A DNA stretch of 64,000 bases from Pseudomonas sp. Leaf58 (GTDB lineage Bacteria; Pseudomonadota; Gammaproteobacteria; Pseudomonadales; Pseudomonadaceae), in the NCBI RefSeq assembly GCF_003627215.1, contig NZ_CP032677.1, positions 3,105,501 through 3,169,500 on the forward strand, given 5' to 3'. Both the position numbers and the translations under genes were made by a program. Below are positions 24,636-33,703 of the stretch, in pieces. Within the stretch, counting starts at the first letter, position 1. The number at the start of each line of letters is the position of its first letter. The notes beneath the pieces were generated by a model. The model was given only the letters and a program-made list of their open reading frames with translations. It made no database searches and was not told the origin of the DNA.

Positions 24636-25295
24636 TCAGGTAGGAATGCCCGCCAAGTGCCAAACCGGTGCTTGAACCGCTTCGCCCTGGCTGCGTTTAC
24701 GCGCCCACTGGGTCAGGGCCGCCATCAAGGCAAAGCCCAACAAGATCATCACCGGGTAGGCCAGCAGCAACTCGGTCAATGAGTATTTCCAGGCCAGTGG
24801 CCGGCCAACGCCCAGCATCGCCGCATACAGCCAGGACACACCGGACAACGCGCCGGAAAACAATGCGAACATCCGCACGCCAATATTCAGCTTAAGCAAC
24901 GAACCTGCCTTGAGCAGGGCAGGCAATACATAACGGTGCAACAACATGCCGTTGAAGGTCAGCAACAGCACTATAATGATCTTTGCCTGAAGTTTTGGAT
25001 TGGCAAAGTAATTCATGCCTTTTTCAAGGTAGTCGATACCAATGACCGCGGCGCCGGTCAGCCACAAGAAGATCAGGGCATTGGCCACGGACTTCTGCAA
25101 ACTGGCCATATGCTCAGCGTCATGCCCAGCTTTGCTATGACCTTTCAACAAGTTCTTGACCATCTCGGCGTCACTGGCGAATACCAGGCCGATCGCCACG
25201 CAACAGGCCAATAAATGAATATAAATGACTGACAGCCGTACCAGCTCCATGGATTCTTTTTGCCCGAACAGGCTAATAATTGTATTAATCTCCAC
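24636..25295 (-). CDS. Membrane protein of unknown function with about six helices
   Basis: A 219-residue protein if started at the GTG at 25295, which has GGAG eight bases upstream; an internal ATG at 25250 (MELVRLSVIYIHLLAC) is the alternative. Hydrophobic segments are VIYIHLLACCVAIGLVF, VANALIFLWLTGAAVIG, IIIVLLLTFNGMLLHRYV, MFALFSGALSGVSWLYAA, and a C-terminal LLAYPVMILLGFALMAAL. Histidines lie at membrane edges (YIHLL, LLHRYV), which would suit a haem or metal site, but this is speculative. No family is recognised. Confidence 0.75.
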   Translation of the reverse strand: MEINTIISLFGQKESMELVRLSVIYIHLLACCVAIGLVFASDAEMVKNLLKGHSKAGHDAEHMASLQKSVANALIFLWLTGAAVIGIDYLEKGMNYFANPKLQAKIIIVLLLTFNGMLLHRYVLPALLKAGSLLKLNIGVRMFALFSGALSGVSWLYAAMLGVGRPLAWKYSLTELLLAYPVMILLGFALMAALTQWARKRSQGEAVQAPVWHLAGIPT

Positions 25296-26189
25296 GACGT
25301 TTTCTCCACGTAATACGTTAGCGCTAGATGACCTTGCAATAGGCACGCGAACGCTTAAATCGCACGCACAAGGCCAAATTTATATCGTTAAGTAAAACAG
25401 CAGTTCGTTATTTTATACACACAATGGCTCACCCAAAGAGCCTCGGTTGGCCATGGCTTTACTCCACGCTTCAAAAGAAAAGCCCCACGGCATCCCTTCG
25501 ATGCCGATGAGGTTGAACGTCCATAAGTTCTGGGGAAAGACGCGAGGTGAACTTCCACCCGGAAAGCACCTGCTGGCAAATAGGAGTCAGCGCGGGCCAA
25601 ATCGTTCATTTTTCGAGCAAAACGACCGACAAGCGGTACAACTTGGCAAGTTAGTTAGTTTGCTAAGTTAATGCAACTTGACCAAATGGAAAGTTTTTAA
25701 AAACAACTGGATCCAAACTTCTCAGCCGACTTTGAAGTGCTCTATTGCGCTGTAAGGCGGCGCTTCCAAGCAACCGCGCCGGCCTGGCAACGGGTTGCAA
25801 GCGCCGAGCGATATCGGTGGCTGTGGGTGCGCCGGCCTCGGGCTGCGGCAAGGCAACGCGGGTTCGCCCCAACTCGGGTCAAAACCGAAAACCCGATGCA
25901 AAACGCCCCATTTTGAAGCACCCCGGCTGATCGGCCACGCGCAACCCACGCGCGGCCATGGCTACCACTGCCCGGTAAATTCGCCGGTTCGCCAGCCATT
26001 GCCTGCAACTCCGGTACAGCACAGGGTTTTCGGCACTTTCATTGCAATGGTTGCTGTGCATGACACACAGGCACTCATTACAACCGAGGCTCAGGCCAGA
26101 CATAGCACCCACTTACCCAGCAAGGCCGCACCCAGAAAGACGCAGATGAACCGCAATGAAGCTGCCGGCAACGGCGGCAAGGAGTGGGT
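25296..26189. other. Long intergenic region with a base-composition change, no gene supported
   Basis: Nearly 900 bp. The part up to about 25.7 kb is AT-richer and should hold the promoter of the membrane-protein gene. The rest is GC-rich and leads to the ATP-grasp gene. Several frames of 60-90 codons exist on both strands, but none has a credible ribosome-binding site or recognisable protein. Confidence 0.5.
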
Positions 26190-27599
26190 ATGTCCCGGGT
26201 TTTTTTCAATGAAATGTACGAAACCAACGGCAACTGCCGTGCGCATTACCAGGAGTTTGCCCGCTGGCTGGCCAACACCCCGCTGGAGCTGCTGGAGCAG
26301 CGCCGACGCGAGGCCGACCTGCTGTTTCACCGCGCCGGTATCACCTTTACCTTATATGGCGACAAACAGGACACCGAGCGCCTGATCCCCTTCGATATCA
26401 TCCCGCGCAGCATCCGCGCCAGCGAGTGGCGCACGGTCGAGCGCGGCTGTATCCAGCGGGTGCAGGCCCTGAACCTGTTCCTGCAGGACATCTACCACGA
26501 CCAGCGCATCCTCAAGGCCGGGATCATCCCGCCAGAGCAGGTGCTGGCCAACGAGGGCTACCAAATCGCCATGCAGGGCCTGGACCTGCACCGCGGGCTG
26601 TACGCGCATATCGCCGGTGTCGACCTGGTGCGTGACGGTGACGGCAGTTACTTCGTGCTGGAAGACAACCTGCGCACCCCCAGCGGCGTCAGCTACATGC
26701 TCGAAGACCGCAAGATGATGATGCGCCTGTTCCCCGAACTGTTCGCCGCCCAGCGCATCGCGCCCATCGACCATTACCCCAACCTGCTGCTCGACACGCT
26801 GAAGAGCGCCAGCCCGCTGGACAACCCCACTGCCGTGCTGCTCACCCCTGGCCGCTTCAACAGTGCCTATTTCGAGCATGCCTTCCTGGCCAGGGAAATG
26901 GGTATCGAGCTGGTCGAAGGCGCCGACCTGTTCGTACGCGACGAGCATGTGTACATGCGCACCACCGCCGGCCCCCAGCAGGTGGACGTGATTTACCGCA
27001 GGCTGGACGACAACTACCTTGATCCGCTGTCGTTCAACCCTGACTCGATGCTGGGTGTGCCCGGGTTGATCTCGGTGTACCGCGCCGGCAATGTGGTGCT
27101 GGCCAACGCGGTCGGCACCGGCGTGGCCGACGACAAGTCGATCTACCCCTATGTCGCCGACATGATCCGCTTTTACCTGGGCGAAGAGCCGATCCTCAAC
27201 AACGTGCCAACCTGGCAGTGCCGCAAGCCTGCCGACTTGTCCCACGTACTGGCCCACCTGCCCGAACTGGTGGTCAAGGAAACCCAGGGCTCCGGCGGCT
27301 ATGGCATGTTGGTCGGGCCGGCCTCGACTGCCGCGCAGATCGAAGACTTCCGTGCCCGCATCAAAGCCCGCCCGCACGCCTACATCGCGCAACCGACCCT
27401 GTGCCTGTCAACCTGCCCCACCTTCGTCGACAGCGGCATCGCGCCACGCCATATCGACCTGCGCCCGTTCGTGCTGTCGGGCAGCGAAACCCGCTTGGTA
27501 CCCGGCGGCCTGACCCGGGTGGCGCTGAAGGAAGGTTCGCTGGTGGTCAACTCGTCGCAAGGCGGCGGTACCAAGGACACCTGGGTGGTAGAGGACTGA
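26190..27599 (+). CDS. Circularly permuted ATP-grasp type 2 protein
   Basis: A 469-residue protein; AAGGAG six bases before the ATG at 26190 sets the start. Family blocks include RRREADLLFHRAGITFTLYG, YFVLEDNLRTPSGVSYMLED, VDVIYRRLDDNYLDPLSF and VVKETQGSGGYGMLVGP, which match CP_ATPgrasp_2 (DUF404/407). Such enzymes should join a carboxylate and an amine with ATP, probably forming a peptide-like product. It is the first gene of a four-gene set with alpha-E, transglutaminase-like and Anbu genes. The substrate is not known. Confidence 0.92.
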   Translation: MSRVFFNEMYETNGNCRAHYQEFARWLANTPLELLEQRRREADLLFHRAGITFTLYGDKQDTERLIPFDIIPRSIRASEWRTVERGCIQRVQALNLFLQDIYHDQRILKAGIIPPEQVLANEGYQIAMQGLDLHRGLYAHIAGVDLVRDGDGSYFVLEDNLRTPSGVSYMLEDRKMMMRLFPELFAAQRIAPIDHYPNLLLDTLKSASPLDNPTAVLLTPGRFNSAYFEHAFLAREMGIELVEGADLFVRDEHVYMRTTAGPQQVDVIYRRLDDNYLDPLSFNPDSMLGVPGLISVYRAGNVVLANAVGTGVADDKSIYPYVADMIRFYLGEEPILNNVPTWQCRKPADLSHVLAHLPELVVKETQGSGGYGMLVGPASTAAQIEDFRARIKARPHAYIAQPTLCLSTCPTFVDSGIAPRHIDLRPFVLSGSETRLVPGGLTRVALKEGSLVVNSSQGGGTKDTWVVED

Positions 27600-27602
27600 A
27601 CC

Positions 27603-28553
27603 ATGCTTTCGCGAACTGCTTCCGACCTGTACTGGATGTCCCGTTACCTGGAGCGTGCGGAAAACCTCGCACGCATGCTCGAAGTCAGCTACTCGCTGTC
27701 GTTGATGCCGCAGGCCGGGCGCAGCGACGGCCATGCCGAACTGGCGATGTCGTTGTTGGCCTCCGGCATGCTGGACGAATATATCCGCCGCCACAGCGAG
27801 CTCGACACCGAGCGCATGCTGCACTTCTTCGCCCTCGACGCGACCAACCCCAGCAGCATCTACTGCTGCCTGCAGGCGGCCAGGACCAACGCCCATGCGG
27901 TGCGCGGGCGAATCACCGCCGACATGTGGGAAAACATCAACGCCACCTGGATCGAGATGCGCAACATCGCCAGCAATGGCCTCGGCCGTTATGGCATCAG
28001 CCAGTTCTGCGACTGGGTCAAGGAGCGCTCGCACCTGTTCCGTGGCGCCACCTCTGGCACCATCATGCGCAATGACGCCTACAGCTTCATTCGCCTGGGC
28101 ACCTTCCTGGAGCGGGCCGACAACACCCTGCGCCTGCTCGATGCGCGCTACGAGATGTTCGGCGAGGCCTCCGACGAGGTCAGCGACGACTCCGCCCGCG
28201 GCTTTTACCAGTGGAGTGCCCTGCTGCGCGCGCTGACGTCCTACGAGGCCTTTAACGAACTCTATCGCGCAGCGCCCAGTGCCCGGCCAGTGTCCGAGCT
28301 GTTGCTACTGCGGGTGGACGTGCCACGTTCGTTACATGCCTGTATCGAAGAGCTGGACCTGATCCTCGCCGGCCTGCCAGGCAGCACCGGGCGCGCCGCC
28401 CAGCGCATGGCCGCCGAACTCAACGCGCGCCTGCGCTACACCGCCATCGATGAAATCCTCGACGGCGGGTTGCACCCGTGGCTGAGCGACTTCATCGGCC
28501 GCATCAACCAATTGGGCCAGGCGGTCCATCACTCCTATTTGGAGGTCGTATGA
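27603..28553 (+). CDS. Alpha-E domain protein
   Basis: A 316-residue all-helical protein of the alpha-E (DUF403) family: MLSRTASDLYWMSRYLERAE, NLARMLEVSYSL, FIRLGTFLERADNTLRLLDA and SYEAFNELYRAAPSARPVSE. It starts 3 bp after the ATP-grasp stop and overlaps the transglutaminase start by 4 bp. The family almost always accompanies the ATP-grasp partner and may bind its product or act as its acceptor. No catalytic residues are evident. Confidence 0.92.
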   Translation: MLSRTASDLYWMSRYLERAENLARMLEVSYSLSLMPQAGRSDGHAELAMSLLASGMLDEYIRRHSELDTERMLHFFALDATNPSSIYCCLQAARTNAHAVRGRITADMWENINATWIEMRNIASNGLGRYGISQFCDWVKERSHLFRGATSGTIMRNDAYSFIRLGTFLERADNTLRLLDARYEMFGEASDEVSDDSARGFYQWSALLRALTSYEAFNELYRAAPSARPVSELLLLRVDVPRSLHACIEELDLILAGLPGSTGRAAQRMAAELNARLRYTAIDEILDGGLHPWLSDFIGRINQLGQAVHHSYLEVV

Positions 28554-29329
28554 AACTGTCCATTCGCCACGACACCACCTACAGCTACGCCAGCGATGTG
28601 TGCAACAGCATCCAGTTCCTGCGCCTGACGCCCCGTAGCAGCCAACGCCAGCGCATCGTCGAATGGCACCTGGAGCTACCCTGCAAGGTCAAGGGCCAGA
28701 TCGACCCCTATGGCAACATCCTGCATGTGCTGACCCTGGACAAACCCCACGGCCACCTGGCGCTTACCGCCAGCGGCCAGGTCGAAATCGACCCGGATTG
28801 CGAACAGGAGGCGGCGGACCAATCACCGCTGCCGTTCCTGCGCGACAGCCACCTGACCCTGGCCGATGAGGCGCTAGTTGCCTTCGCCGCCCGGCAATGC
28901 GGTACACACCGCGACCGGGCAGCGCTGATCGGGCTGATGCAAGGCCTGGCCGAGCACATGCCCTACAGCCCCGGGGCCACCTCGGTGGGCACCACGGCCA
29001 GCGAAGCATTCAGCGCAGGCGCAGGCGTATGCCAGGACCACACCCACGCGTTCCTGGCCTGCGCACGCAGCCTGGGGGTGCCGGCCCGCTATGTTTCCGG
29101 CTACCTGTGCACCGAGGACGAGCAGCACCTGGCCAGCCACGCCTGGGCGGAAGCCTGGGTAGACGAGGCCTGGTACAGCTTCGACATCACCAACCGCCTG
29201 ACCCGGCCCGAGCGTCACCTGAAGCTGGCAATAGGCCTGGACTACCTCGATGCCTGCCCGGTCAGGGGCGTGCGCCGTGGCGGCGGCGCGGAGTCGATGC
29301 AGGCCAGCGTTCACGTGCATCGCCAGTGA
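28550..29329 (+). CDS. Transglutaminase-like cysteine protease family protein
   Basis: A 259-residue protein. An N-terminal beta domain (MKLSIRHDTTYSYASDVCNS) precedes a transglutaminase-like core with the Cys-His-Asp triad: GAGVCQDHTHAFLACARSLG, SHAWAEAWV and WYSFDITN. No signal peptide is seen, so it is probably cytoplasmic. Bacterial members more often cleave or exchange peptide bonds than cross-link proteins. It is translationally coupled to the alpha-E gene and lies 73 bp before the Anbu gene. Confidence 0.92.
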   Translation: MKLSIRHDTTYSYASDVCNSIQFLRLTPRSSQRQRIVEWHLELPCKVKGQIDPYGNILHVLTLDKPHGHLALTASGQVEIDPDCEQEAADQSPLPFLRDSHLTLADEALVAFAARQCGTHRDRAALIGLMQGLAEHMPYSPGATSVGTTASEAFSAGAGVCQDHTHAFLACARSLGVPARYVSGYLCTEDEQHLASHAWAEAWVDEAWYSFDITNRLTRPERHLKLAIGLDYLDACPVRGVRRGGGAESMQASVHVHRQ

Positions 29330-29402
29330 CCAATGTGCTTCAAGCCGGTCTTGCCGTGCGGGTGCGGCAAGGCCATTTCATACGTAACAGAAGGGAAACA
29401 GC

Positions 29403-30125
29403 ATGACTTACTGTGTCGCTATGCACCTGGAAGACGGGCTGGTCTTCATCAGCGACTCACGCACCAATGCCGGCATCGACCAGATCTCCACCTTTGCCAA
29501 GCTATTTGTGTTCAGTGTGCCTGGGGAACGCCTGATCGTGCTACAGACTGCCGGCAACCTGGCAACCTCGCAGTCGGTGGTGAACCTGTTGAAGCAGCGC
29601 ACCCAGGGCAACGAGCCGCACCTGTTGAATGTTGCCACCCTCTACGATGCGACGGTGCTGGTCGCCGACACCCTGCGCGAAGTGGTCAGCCGCGACCGCA
29701 GCAAGCTTGCCGCCGGCATCGACCTGAGCAGTTCGTTTATCGTTGGCGGCCAGATTACCGGCGGGCCGATGGCCATCTACAACGTCTACGCCCAGGGCAA
29801 TTTCTTCCAGGCCACGCAGGACACCCCGTTTCTGCAACTGGGTGAAAGCAAATACGGTCGGCCGATACTCGACCGAAACCTGCACTACCATACGCCGCTG
29901 GATGAAGCGTTGCGCTGTGGCCTGATCTCGTTCGATTCCACCATCCGCAGCAACCTGTCGGTAGGCATGCCGCTGGACTTGCTGGTGTACCGCAACAACG
30001 CCCTGGAAGCCTCGACGCCCAAGCGCATCGCCAGCGACGATGCCTATTACCAGCAAATTCGCCGGCAGTGGAGCGACGGCCTGAAGACGCTGCTGGCCGA
30101 GCTGCCAGCGCCGCCTTATGGCTGA
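29403..30125 (+). CDS. Anbu-type proteasome-like hydrolase
   Basis: A 240-residue protein of the Ntn-hydrolase fold. After removal of the first Met, Thr2 (MTYCVAMHLEDGLVFISDSR) becomes the nucleophile, as in proteasome beta subunits; the lysine in TFAKLFVF fits the active-site lysine. Size and context match Anbu, the ancestral beta-subunit family that forms open helical assemblies and accompanies the ATP-grasp, alpha-E and transglutaminase genes. The natural substrate is not established. A GGG-rich ribosome-binding site precedes the ATG. Confidence 0.88.
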   Translation: MTYCVAMHLEDGLVFISDSRTNAGIDQISTFAKLFVFSVPGERLIVLQTAGNLATSQSVVNLLKQRTQGNEPHLLNVATLYDATVLVADTLREVVSRDRSKLAAGIDLSSSFIVGGQITGGPMAIYNVYAQGNFFQATQDTPFLQLGESKYGRPILDRNLHYHTPLDEALRCGLISFDSTIRSNLSVGMPLDLLVYRNNALEASTPKRIASDDAYYQQIRRQWSDGLKTLLAELPAPPYG

Positions 30126-30149
30126 ACGGGCAACCGCCCTGACGTCTCT

Positions 30150-30245
30150 GTTGCCTGTACCGGCCTCTTCGCGGGTAAACCCGCTCCTACAATATGGGTT
30201 CCGTGTAGGAGCGGGTTCACCCGCGAAGAGGCCGGCACAGGCAAC
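30150..30245. repeat. REP inverted pair after the Anbu gene
   Basis: Two 41-bp arms (30150-30190 and 30205-30245) are almost exact inverse copies containing the P. putida REP core (CTCTTCGCGGGTAAACCCGC). It follows the last gene of the operon and can act as a terminator-like hairpin. Confidence 0.88.
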
Positions 30246-30411
30246 CCATGCCGGGGCGGCAGTGGCAATCGCGGCGGCAGCCTTGAACTGAGTGAGCTTG
30301 AGCGCCGGCGCCATGCATGACAGGGCCTCGCCTGTGAAGTGAGCAGTGAACGTTTGAGTCACACAGGGCAATGAGCTCTAATTGTGCAAAGACTGCGCTA
30401 CAGGTGACCGC

Positions 30412-31773
30412 ATGATTCACGGAAAAACCCTCCAAGCCTGGCAACAAAGCCATCCGCTCATCGCCGACCTGGTCGCCCTGAAGGAAACCAGCTGGTTCAA
30501 CCCTGGCATTGCCAAGGCTACAGAAGCGTTGGCCGACGTCGGCTTGACCGCTGAAGATGTGCAAGCCACCCGCCAGCGGCTGCAGAGGTTCGCGCCCTAC
30601 CTCGCTACCGTGTTCCCTGAAACGGCAGCTACCGGTGGCGTGATCGAGTCGCATATCGCGCCACTGCCACAGCTTCGCCAGCAGCTTATCGAGGAAGGAT
30701 CACTGCAGAACGTGGGCAGCCTGTGGCTGAAGGCGGACAGTGACTTGCCCATCTCCGGTTCCATCAAGGCCCGCGGCGGTATTCATGAGGTACTCAAGCA
30801 TGCCGAGGAGCTGGCCTTGGCGGCCGGCCTAATCACGCTCTGCGCTGATTACGCCGTACTGGCGAGCGACCAGGCTCGCGCGTTCTTCAGCCAGTATAAG
30901 ATCGCCGTGGGTTCGACCGGTAACCTGGGCTTGTCGATTGGCATCATGAGCGCGAAGCTGGGCTTCCAGGTGAGCGTGCACATGTCGTCGGATGCCAGGC
31001 AGTGGAAGAAGGACAAGCTGCGCGCCAACGGCGTAAAGGTCGTTGAACACGCGTCAGACTACAGTGTTGCCGTCGAGCAAGGCCGCAAGCAGGCGGCATC
31101 CGACCCCAGCTGCTACTTCGTTGACGACGAAAATTCACCACAACTGTTTCTGGGCTATGCCGTAGCCGCTGAGCGCCTGGCTCGACAATTCGACCAGGCC
31201 GGCATCCAGGTGGACGCAGACCATCCACTGTTTGCCTACCTGCCCTGCGGTGTCGGCGGCGGCCCTGGAGGCGTCGCGTTCGGTTTGAAGCTGGTGTTCG
31301 GTGACGCCGTACATTGCATCTTTGCCGAGCCCACCCACTCCCCCTGCATGCTGCTGGGCGTGTACACCGGCCTGCACGATGAAACCAGCGTGCAAGACTT
31401 CGGCATCGACAACATCACCGCCGCCGACGGCCTGGCAGTCGGGCGCCCGTCCGGCTTTGTCGGCAAAGCCATGCAGCGGCTGATCGATGGCTACTACACC
31501 GTGACCGACGAAGAACTGTACCGCCTGCTGGTAATTGCCTTCGAGCAGGACAAGGTCAAGCTCGAACCTTCGGCGCTGGCGGGCGTACCCGGCATGGTGC
31601 GTGTATTACAATCCGGCGAGTATCTGGCGCGCCTGGGCTACACCCCTACTCAGCTGCAAAATGCCACTCATCTTGTATGGGGAACGGGCGGAAGCATGGT
31701 TCCAGCAACCGAGTTTGACACTTACCTGGCGAAAGGCCGTGGCCTGCAGGCGCACGCTAACAGCGGCCGTTGA
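30412..31773 (+). CDS. dsdA: D-serine ammonia-lyase
   Basis: A 453-residue PLP enzyme converting D-serine to pyruvate and ammonia. The Schiff-base lysine lies in [11 protein letters not shown] at about residue 120, followed by the phosphate-binding [12 protein letters not shown] and the glycine-rich [10 protein letters not shown]. The length fits DsdA (about 440-450). The start at 30412 has AGGTG upstream; an earlier ATG at 30382 lacks family sequence. It stands alone between a REP element and the convergent hipA gene, with no dsdC or dsdX nearby. Confidence 0.95.
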   Translation: MIHGKTLQAWQQSHPLIADLVALKETSWFNPGIAKATEALADVGLTAEDVQATRQRLQRFAPYLATVFPETAATGGVIESHIAPLPQLRQQLIEEGSLQNVGSLWLKADSDLPISGSIKARGGIHEVLKHAEELALAAGLITLCADYAVLASDQARAFFSQYKIAVGSTGNLGLSIGIMSAKLGFQVSVHMSSDARQWKKDKLRANGVKVVEHASDYSVAVEQGRKQAASDPSCYFVDDENSPQLFLGYAVAAERLARQFDQAGIQVDADHPLFAYLPCGVGGGPGGVAFGLKLVFGDAVHCIFAEPTHSPCMLLGVYTGLHDETSVQDFGIDNITAADGLAVGRPSGFVGKAMQRLIDGYYTVTDEELYRLLVIAFEQDKVKLEPSALAGVPGMVRVLQSGEYLARLGYTPTQLQNATHLVWGTGGSMVPATEFDTYLAKGRGLQAHANSGR

Positions 31774-31883
31774 ACGGTGCGCAAGGATTGCTGAATGAAC
31801 AAGCAGCGCACAATGCGGCTACTATAGGCAACACACCTATTACGAGAGTCATCCGCTGTCGATCCAGCGGCTGCTGCGGGCAG

Positions 31884-33146
31884 TCACTGGCGCATCAAGG
31901 CAACGTTCTGATCAATCCGCCCTTGAACTGAACGCAGCGTATCCCGGGTGATAGCGCCCGGGCAAAGTTGCTCGGCAATGCCGGCAAACTGACTGGCCAC
32001 ATCGCAGATACGGTCAATCATTTTGCAGGCAGCACCCAACGGCACCTCGGCCTCTTCAGCAAGCCTTAGCACTTGCGCGCGGGAAATTGCCAATGCCTCG
32101 CCCATCACATCCATCTGGTGGTATCCACCTGGGCCCTCGCAGAAGGTCACGTCGTAGGCTGGAGCTAATCGCCAATGACCCTCTTGCGACATCAGGTAGG
32201 CAAAGTTCTTGGGGTGATCATCCCTGTTGTTAAATGCAATATTGAAGACTGCTCGCTCGAAGGCCAGCGCCATCTCACGCACGTCGTTGGTACACATCTG
32301 CGTTGCGCGCACGAAGTTGACGTAGTCCAGCACACCCGGGGACTGGAAATCAGCCCCCGTAAAAGCCGCAAGGCTCTGCATGGGTACACGCATGCCCTGC
32401 TGCCGGTCGAAGCGTTTGCTGACAAACGCCGCCATCCCATTGGGCAGGTTGAAGTACTGCGCTTCAGGTGTCTCGATGGTGCAATGACGCAGGCACTCGG
32501 CGTAGACCCTTTCGATGGCGCACACTTCGGGGTGCTCGCCTTTGGCGGGGAACTTGACCAACCAGGCTTCCAGGCCAGCGGTGGCTGCGGTGGTAAATTC
32601 GCCAGTTTCAGGATTGCGGTAAACCAGCGCCTTGGGCCTGGCACCTTGGGGCGAGCCGCCCACCAGCAGCAATGTCTGCAAGAACTCGCCACCTTCACCG
32701 TGGAGCACCTCGGTGACCTCGGCGGCGAGCTTCTCCAGTGGTATGTGAACTTCTGGCTGCTGCCCTTCCGGCATGACAGGTTCAAATGTCATGGCCCCCA
32801 TGGCGTTGCCACCAATGAAAGCCAGTCGCTCAAGGGCTCCAATGCGCGCCGTGGTGAGGCCCCGACGCCTGAACAAGCGGTCCATCAGCAACATCCCCCA
32901 CCCGTCCGGTAACGCATCGTAGACAGGCCCAGGCAAATGAAGCTGGTGACGAGGGAACTCCCGGCGTAATGGCGGGCCTTGTAGCGGTAATGTGTAAGAA
33001 CAGAGTTCCAGCCCTCTTCGCCTTGCTTCGACGCTGTACTCGAACACGATAAGCGGGCGACCGGTCAGAGCGGTTGTAGATACCAATGAACCCCACTGCC
33101 AGCGCTCGCCCCAGCCCTCGTAGAAGACATTCACCTGCTCAAGCAT
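31884..33146 (-). CDS. hipA: HipA-type serine/threonine kinase toxin
   Basis: A 420-residue protein started at 33146 (MLEQVNVFYEGWGERWQWGS). HipA features are the N-terminal couple domain, the loop LVGGSPQGARPKALV in the ATP-binding region, the catalytic NNRDDHPKNFAYL and the metal-binding APAYDVTFCEGP. HipA phosphorylates glutamyl-tRNA synthetase in E. coli and causes growth arrest; related HipT toxins have other synthetase targets. It overlaps the upstream antitoxin gene by 8 bp. Motifs are complete, so it should be active. Confidence 0.9.
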   Translation of the reverse strand: MLEQVNVFYEGWGERWQWGSLVSTTALTGRPLIVFEYSVEARRRGLELCSYTLPLQGPPLRREFPRHQLHLPGPVYDALPDGWGMLLMDRLFRRRGLTTARIGALERLAFIGGNAMGAMTFEPVMPEGQQPEVHIPLEKLAAEVTEVLHGEGGEFLQTLLLVGGSPQGARPKALVYRNPETGEFTTAATAGLEAWLVKFPAKGEHPEVCAIERVYAECLRHCTIETPEAQYFNLPNGMAAFVSKRFDRQQGMRVPMQSLAAFTGADFQSPGVLDYVNFVRATQMCTNDVREMALAFERAVFNIAFNNRDDHPKNFAYLMSQEGHWRLAPAYDVTFCEGPGGYHQMDVMGEALAISRAQVLRLAEEAEVPLGAACKMIDRICDVASQFAGIAEQLCPGAITRDTLRSVQGRIDQNVALMRQ

Positions 33147-33456
33147 TGCCCGCTTTCCTCTTTGACCGAAGACGGCTGGCGCTGCTCTCGTAGCGCCGTA
33201 TGTCCTCAATGCTATCGAGCTTGGGCAAGAACAGGCCCTCGAGTTCCTGGGTTCGGCCAAGCGCCATTGCCACCCGCACAACATTCTCGAAGCCAACGTT
33301 ACGCCCGGCTTCGAGGTTGGATACGGTGTTGGCGTTAATACCAGCACGCCCGGCCAATTCGGCCTGGGTCATTTCCAACGCCAGGCGTTCAGTGCGCAGC
33401 CGATCGCAAAGGCGCTTGACGACCTCGCTCGGCTTGCTGAAGCTCAAATCCAGCAT
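33139..33456 (-). CDS. hipB: HipB-type antitoxin with Cro/C1 helix-turn-helix
   Basis: A 105-residue protein started at the ATG at 33456; longer frames exist (GTG at 33468, ATG at 33540) but add no family sequence. The helix-turn-helix reads MTQAELAGRAGINANTVSNL followed by EAGRNVGFENVVRVAMAL. A basic C-terminal tail follows (SRLRSKRKAGNA). It would bind operator DNA and inhibit HipA. The AT-rich upstream region with a perfect CAATATATTG at 33538-33547 probably contains its operator. Confidence 0.88.
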   Translation of the reverse strand: MLDLSFSKPSEVVKRLCDRLRTERLALEMTQAELAGRAGINANTVSNLEAGRNVGFENVVRVAMALGRTQELEGLFLPKLDSIEDIRRYESSASRLRSKRKAGNA

Positions 33457-33537
33457 AGTGGTTACCAAGCTCGCTTCATGGTTGTCAGTACCCAGAATTA
33501 TAAAACTGAACGCCCAAGCCATCAATCTTAATAAATC

Positions 33538-33547
33538 CAATATATTG
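33538..33547. promoter_or_regulatory. AT-rich palindrome upstream of hipBA
   Basis: CAATATATTG is a perfect 10-bp palindrome in the AT-rich leader before the antitoxin gene. It is a candidate HipB operator, though it differs from the E. coli TATCC-N8-GGATA site. Confidence 0.3.
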
Positions 33548-33703
33548 TTGCTTAAATCAGCATTTCGCAGCTAAGCCACAATATTTGATATTTATGTTTG
33601 CGTGCTTGCAATGCTGATCTCGTCGCTCAGCGACCCGCGCAGCGTGATCTCGCGGGCAATCTGGATCTTCGGCCCCTGGTAGGAGCGGCCTGCAATTTCG
33701 CGA

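Noticed and set aside
25388..26112. Several 60-90 codon frames before the ATP-grasp gene
   Set aside because: No ribosome-binding sites and no recognisable protein sequence; they overlap each other on both strands.
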